From contig BFEA01000076.1 in the NCBI GenBank assembly GCA_003427395.1, positions 1,912,718-1,976,717 of the forward strand: 64,000 nt of DNA, in the 5' to 3' direction. Below, in pieces: positions 62,526-64,000 of this stretch (within the stretch, counting starts at the first letter, position 1; the number at the start of each line of letters is the position of its first letter). Below the pieces are notes generated by a model. The model was not told the DNA's origin. It ran no database searches and saw only the letters and a program-made list of their open reading frames with translations. Made by a program: the position numbers and the translations under genes. The stretch comes from Chara braunii. Taxonomy: Eukaryota; Streptophyta; Charophyceae; Charales; Characeae.

Positions 62526-63346
62526 ATGGAAAAAATTGAAGTCAATCCGACCGGTCAAAATCAGAAGCCTCCAATTGCTCATCTCAATATGTGGCTCTAC
62601 CTGTCAACCAGTGGTTGCATATCAGCAGAAGTAAGAATGACCCTAACAGTTCAGATCTTTGCGTGATATGTTCACAAAATGACTACATTGCCTAATACAT
62701 TGTAGCGAGGCGACGGAATATTGGGCTAGGGCTTTGGACCTCTGGGACTCCCTCTTCTCTACTCCCCTCCCTGAACACCCCGTCCAACTCCTCCTATAGA
62801 CTACATCCCAGCCCAGTTTCGCAAGACAGAGAAAATGTGGTTTAGAACAGGGCTGGGCCGCCAACCGGCCGGTCGAGCTGGCCCGGTCCAACCGGGGCCG
62901 GACCGGGCCAGGGGGGGTCAACCAGCAAACCGGATGGGCCAAAAAAATGCCCAATTTTTTTTTTTTTTTTCCTTCGCGGGATCCGACTGCGCTTGCTGAG
63001 ATCTGTCGGATTCCACAATAAAACTTTGCATGTTGGAATTTGTTTTTTGTGGTGTGTCGAGATCGAGAGTGGTAAGGGGGGTGTTGCGTTCAGGGTTTGC
63101 AGGCCTGCAACAACATCATGCATACAAAATGGAAGTGAAGCCAGACAATACTATGAAGCAGAAGATTGTGAAGAACGGAAGGGCAAAGAAAAAGAAGAAT
63201 AGCAGAAGAAGAGAAAAGGGAAGGAGGAGAAGAAGAAGAAGAAGAAGAAGTAGAGGAGGAAGAAGAAGATGAAGAACCGAAAGATGAGATTCATGACAGA
63301 AAATTAAATAAAGATGATGATCTGCAGCATTTATCATGTTCAGGGT

Positions 63347-63352
<6 letters not shown>
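62526..63352. other. Sequence right of element A; GC-rich hairpin and GAA-rich tract
   Basis: No gene is recognised. A CAGGG-type element end (cagggctgggccgcc) starts at 62848 and holds a perfect 10-bp inverted repeat, ggcccggtcc/ggaccgggcc (62880-62889 and 62900-62909), which looks like the end of a hAT-like element whose other end is not visible. A T run lies at 62954-62970 and a GAA-rich tract at about 63180-63290. Confidence 0.5.
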
Positions 63353-63434
<82 letters not shown>

Positions 63435-63440
63435 NAGGGT

Positions 63441-63535
<95 letters not shown>
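63353..63535. repeat. (CT)n(CA)n microsatellite, duplicated around a single N
   Basis: The block agggtgaaactct...cacaca occurs twice, separated by an N at 63435. The second copy starts with the same unique word agggtgaaactc as the first. This suggests that one true locus was assembled twice. Confidence 0.85.
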
Positions 63536-63601
63536 TTGGAATCCCCTTCGCTAATCTCATCGTCGGGTGACTCTGCACCGCTGCCATCTGAGTCGGGGTC
63601 A

Positions 63602-63966
63602 TCCTATGGGACTTGCACTTTGCGGGGCCTTCCACGACCACGTTCCGACTTCGGTGCAGCTTTGTGCCCCGTCTTCTCCTTGCGGGGCCTCCCGTGGTGG
63701 CGACGTGGTGCGGGGACTTCATTCACCGGAGCCTTCCTCTTTCGCCCCGCCCTGGTTTTCCAGATGTTGTCGTGTTGTGCATCCTCATTCTGTGCTGGGT
63801 ACGGGGGTCTGCCGGAGTGGGACGCTGCTCCTCTCACAGTTGATCCGAGTTTTTCTGGCTGCTCCGCAGCCACAACCTTTTTTTTTTTTTTTCCAGTGTT
63901 AGTGGTGCTGATAAAGGCAGACACCACTACCACCTGCTGAGCGGCTCCGTCTATTGGTGGGGAGCA
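63602..63966 (-). CDS. Candidate C-terminal exon of an AT-hook protein
   Basis: The minus-strand frame is open between a stop at 63967-63969 and a TAG at 63602-63604. It encodes a Lys run (TNTGKKKKKVV), then RAGRKRKAPVNE, HHGRPRKEKT and ERGRGRPRKVQVP. GRPRK with flanking basic residues is the AT-hook, which binds the minor groove of AT-rich DNA in nuclear proteins; two good copies and one weak one (GRKRK) lie within 55 residues. No Met occurs upstream in the frame; a cag at about 63935-63939 (minus strand) could be a splice acceptor, so an intron is plausible. The Lys run is coded by poly-A and may be length-variable. It could also be part of a transposon protein. Confidence 0.45.
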
Positions 63967-64000
63967 TCACCCGCTGGAAAACGGGTCCAGCGTCCCATAT

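Overview
This is a eukaryotic nuclear, repeat-dominated window. I see no intact host gene. The best host-gene candidate is one AT-hook exon at the far right, on the minus strand. The content is decayed Ty3/gypsy LTR retrotransposons, a LINE fragment, nonautonomous DNA-transposon-like repeats, several tandem arrays, microsatellites, five single-base Ns and one 691-base assembly gap. Primer binding sites match the 3' end of initiator tRNA-Met, as in many plant-lineage LTR elements, and the integrases carry chromovirus-like tails. A streptophyte or other green-lineage genome with a large repeat load, for example a charophyte alga, is my inference and not a proof.

Left part, 1-8.4 kb: a 91-bp tandem repeat and a purine tract lead into a pyrimidine-rich stretch with at least eight perfect hairpins, several built on the same cagtccg stem. 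A 26-bp tandem repeat (10 units) follows, and then element Z, a Ty3/gypsy element whose pol is internally deleted so that the RNase H start is joined in frame to the integrase C-terminus. From 8.4 to 16.5 kb the sequence is G-rich and non-coding, with a ~130-bp GA-linked array, a 111-bp array, and at 14.2-15.3 kb at least four degenerate head-to-tail pieces of one large-subunit (28S) rRNA segment, the segment that houses the R1/R2 retrotransposon target sites.

Middle part, 16.5-33.5 kb: a tRNA-like SINE head; an array of hairpins with a constant core and arms that differ yet stay complementary (18.2-18.8 kb); a 120-bp five-copy array; two CAGGG-ended DNA-transposon-like copies within a 1.2-kb tandem duplication; a reversed B-family LTR plus leader; the gap; a reversed A-family fragment (A2) between two copies of a C-related LTR block (D); a 5'-truncated LINE; and another D-type LTR in opposite orientation.

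Right part, 33.5-62.5 kb: a nested structure. Element A (LTRs, tRNA-Met PBS, gag, PR, RT, RNase H, integrase, polypurine tract) carries two later insertions in its 3' LTR: element B in the same orientation, and element C in the opposite orientation 79 bp further on. The pieces of A's interrupted LTR add up to 1,344 bp against 1,389 bp for the intact 5' LTR, and all three elements are flanked by matching 4-bp duplications. All pol genes are broken: A has lost RT catalytic residues, B has many stops, and C has lost the protease and one RT aspartate but keeps an uninterrupted 492-codon integrase. The last 1.5 kb holds a GC-rich hairpin, microsatellites and the AT-hook exon.
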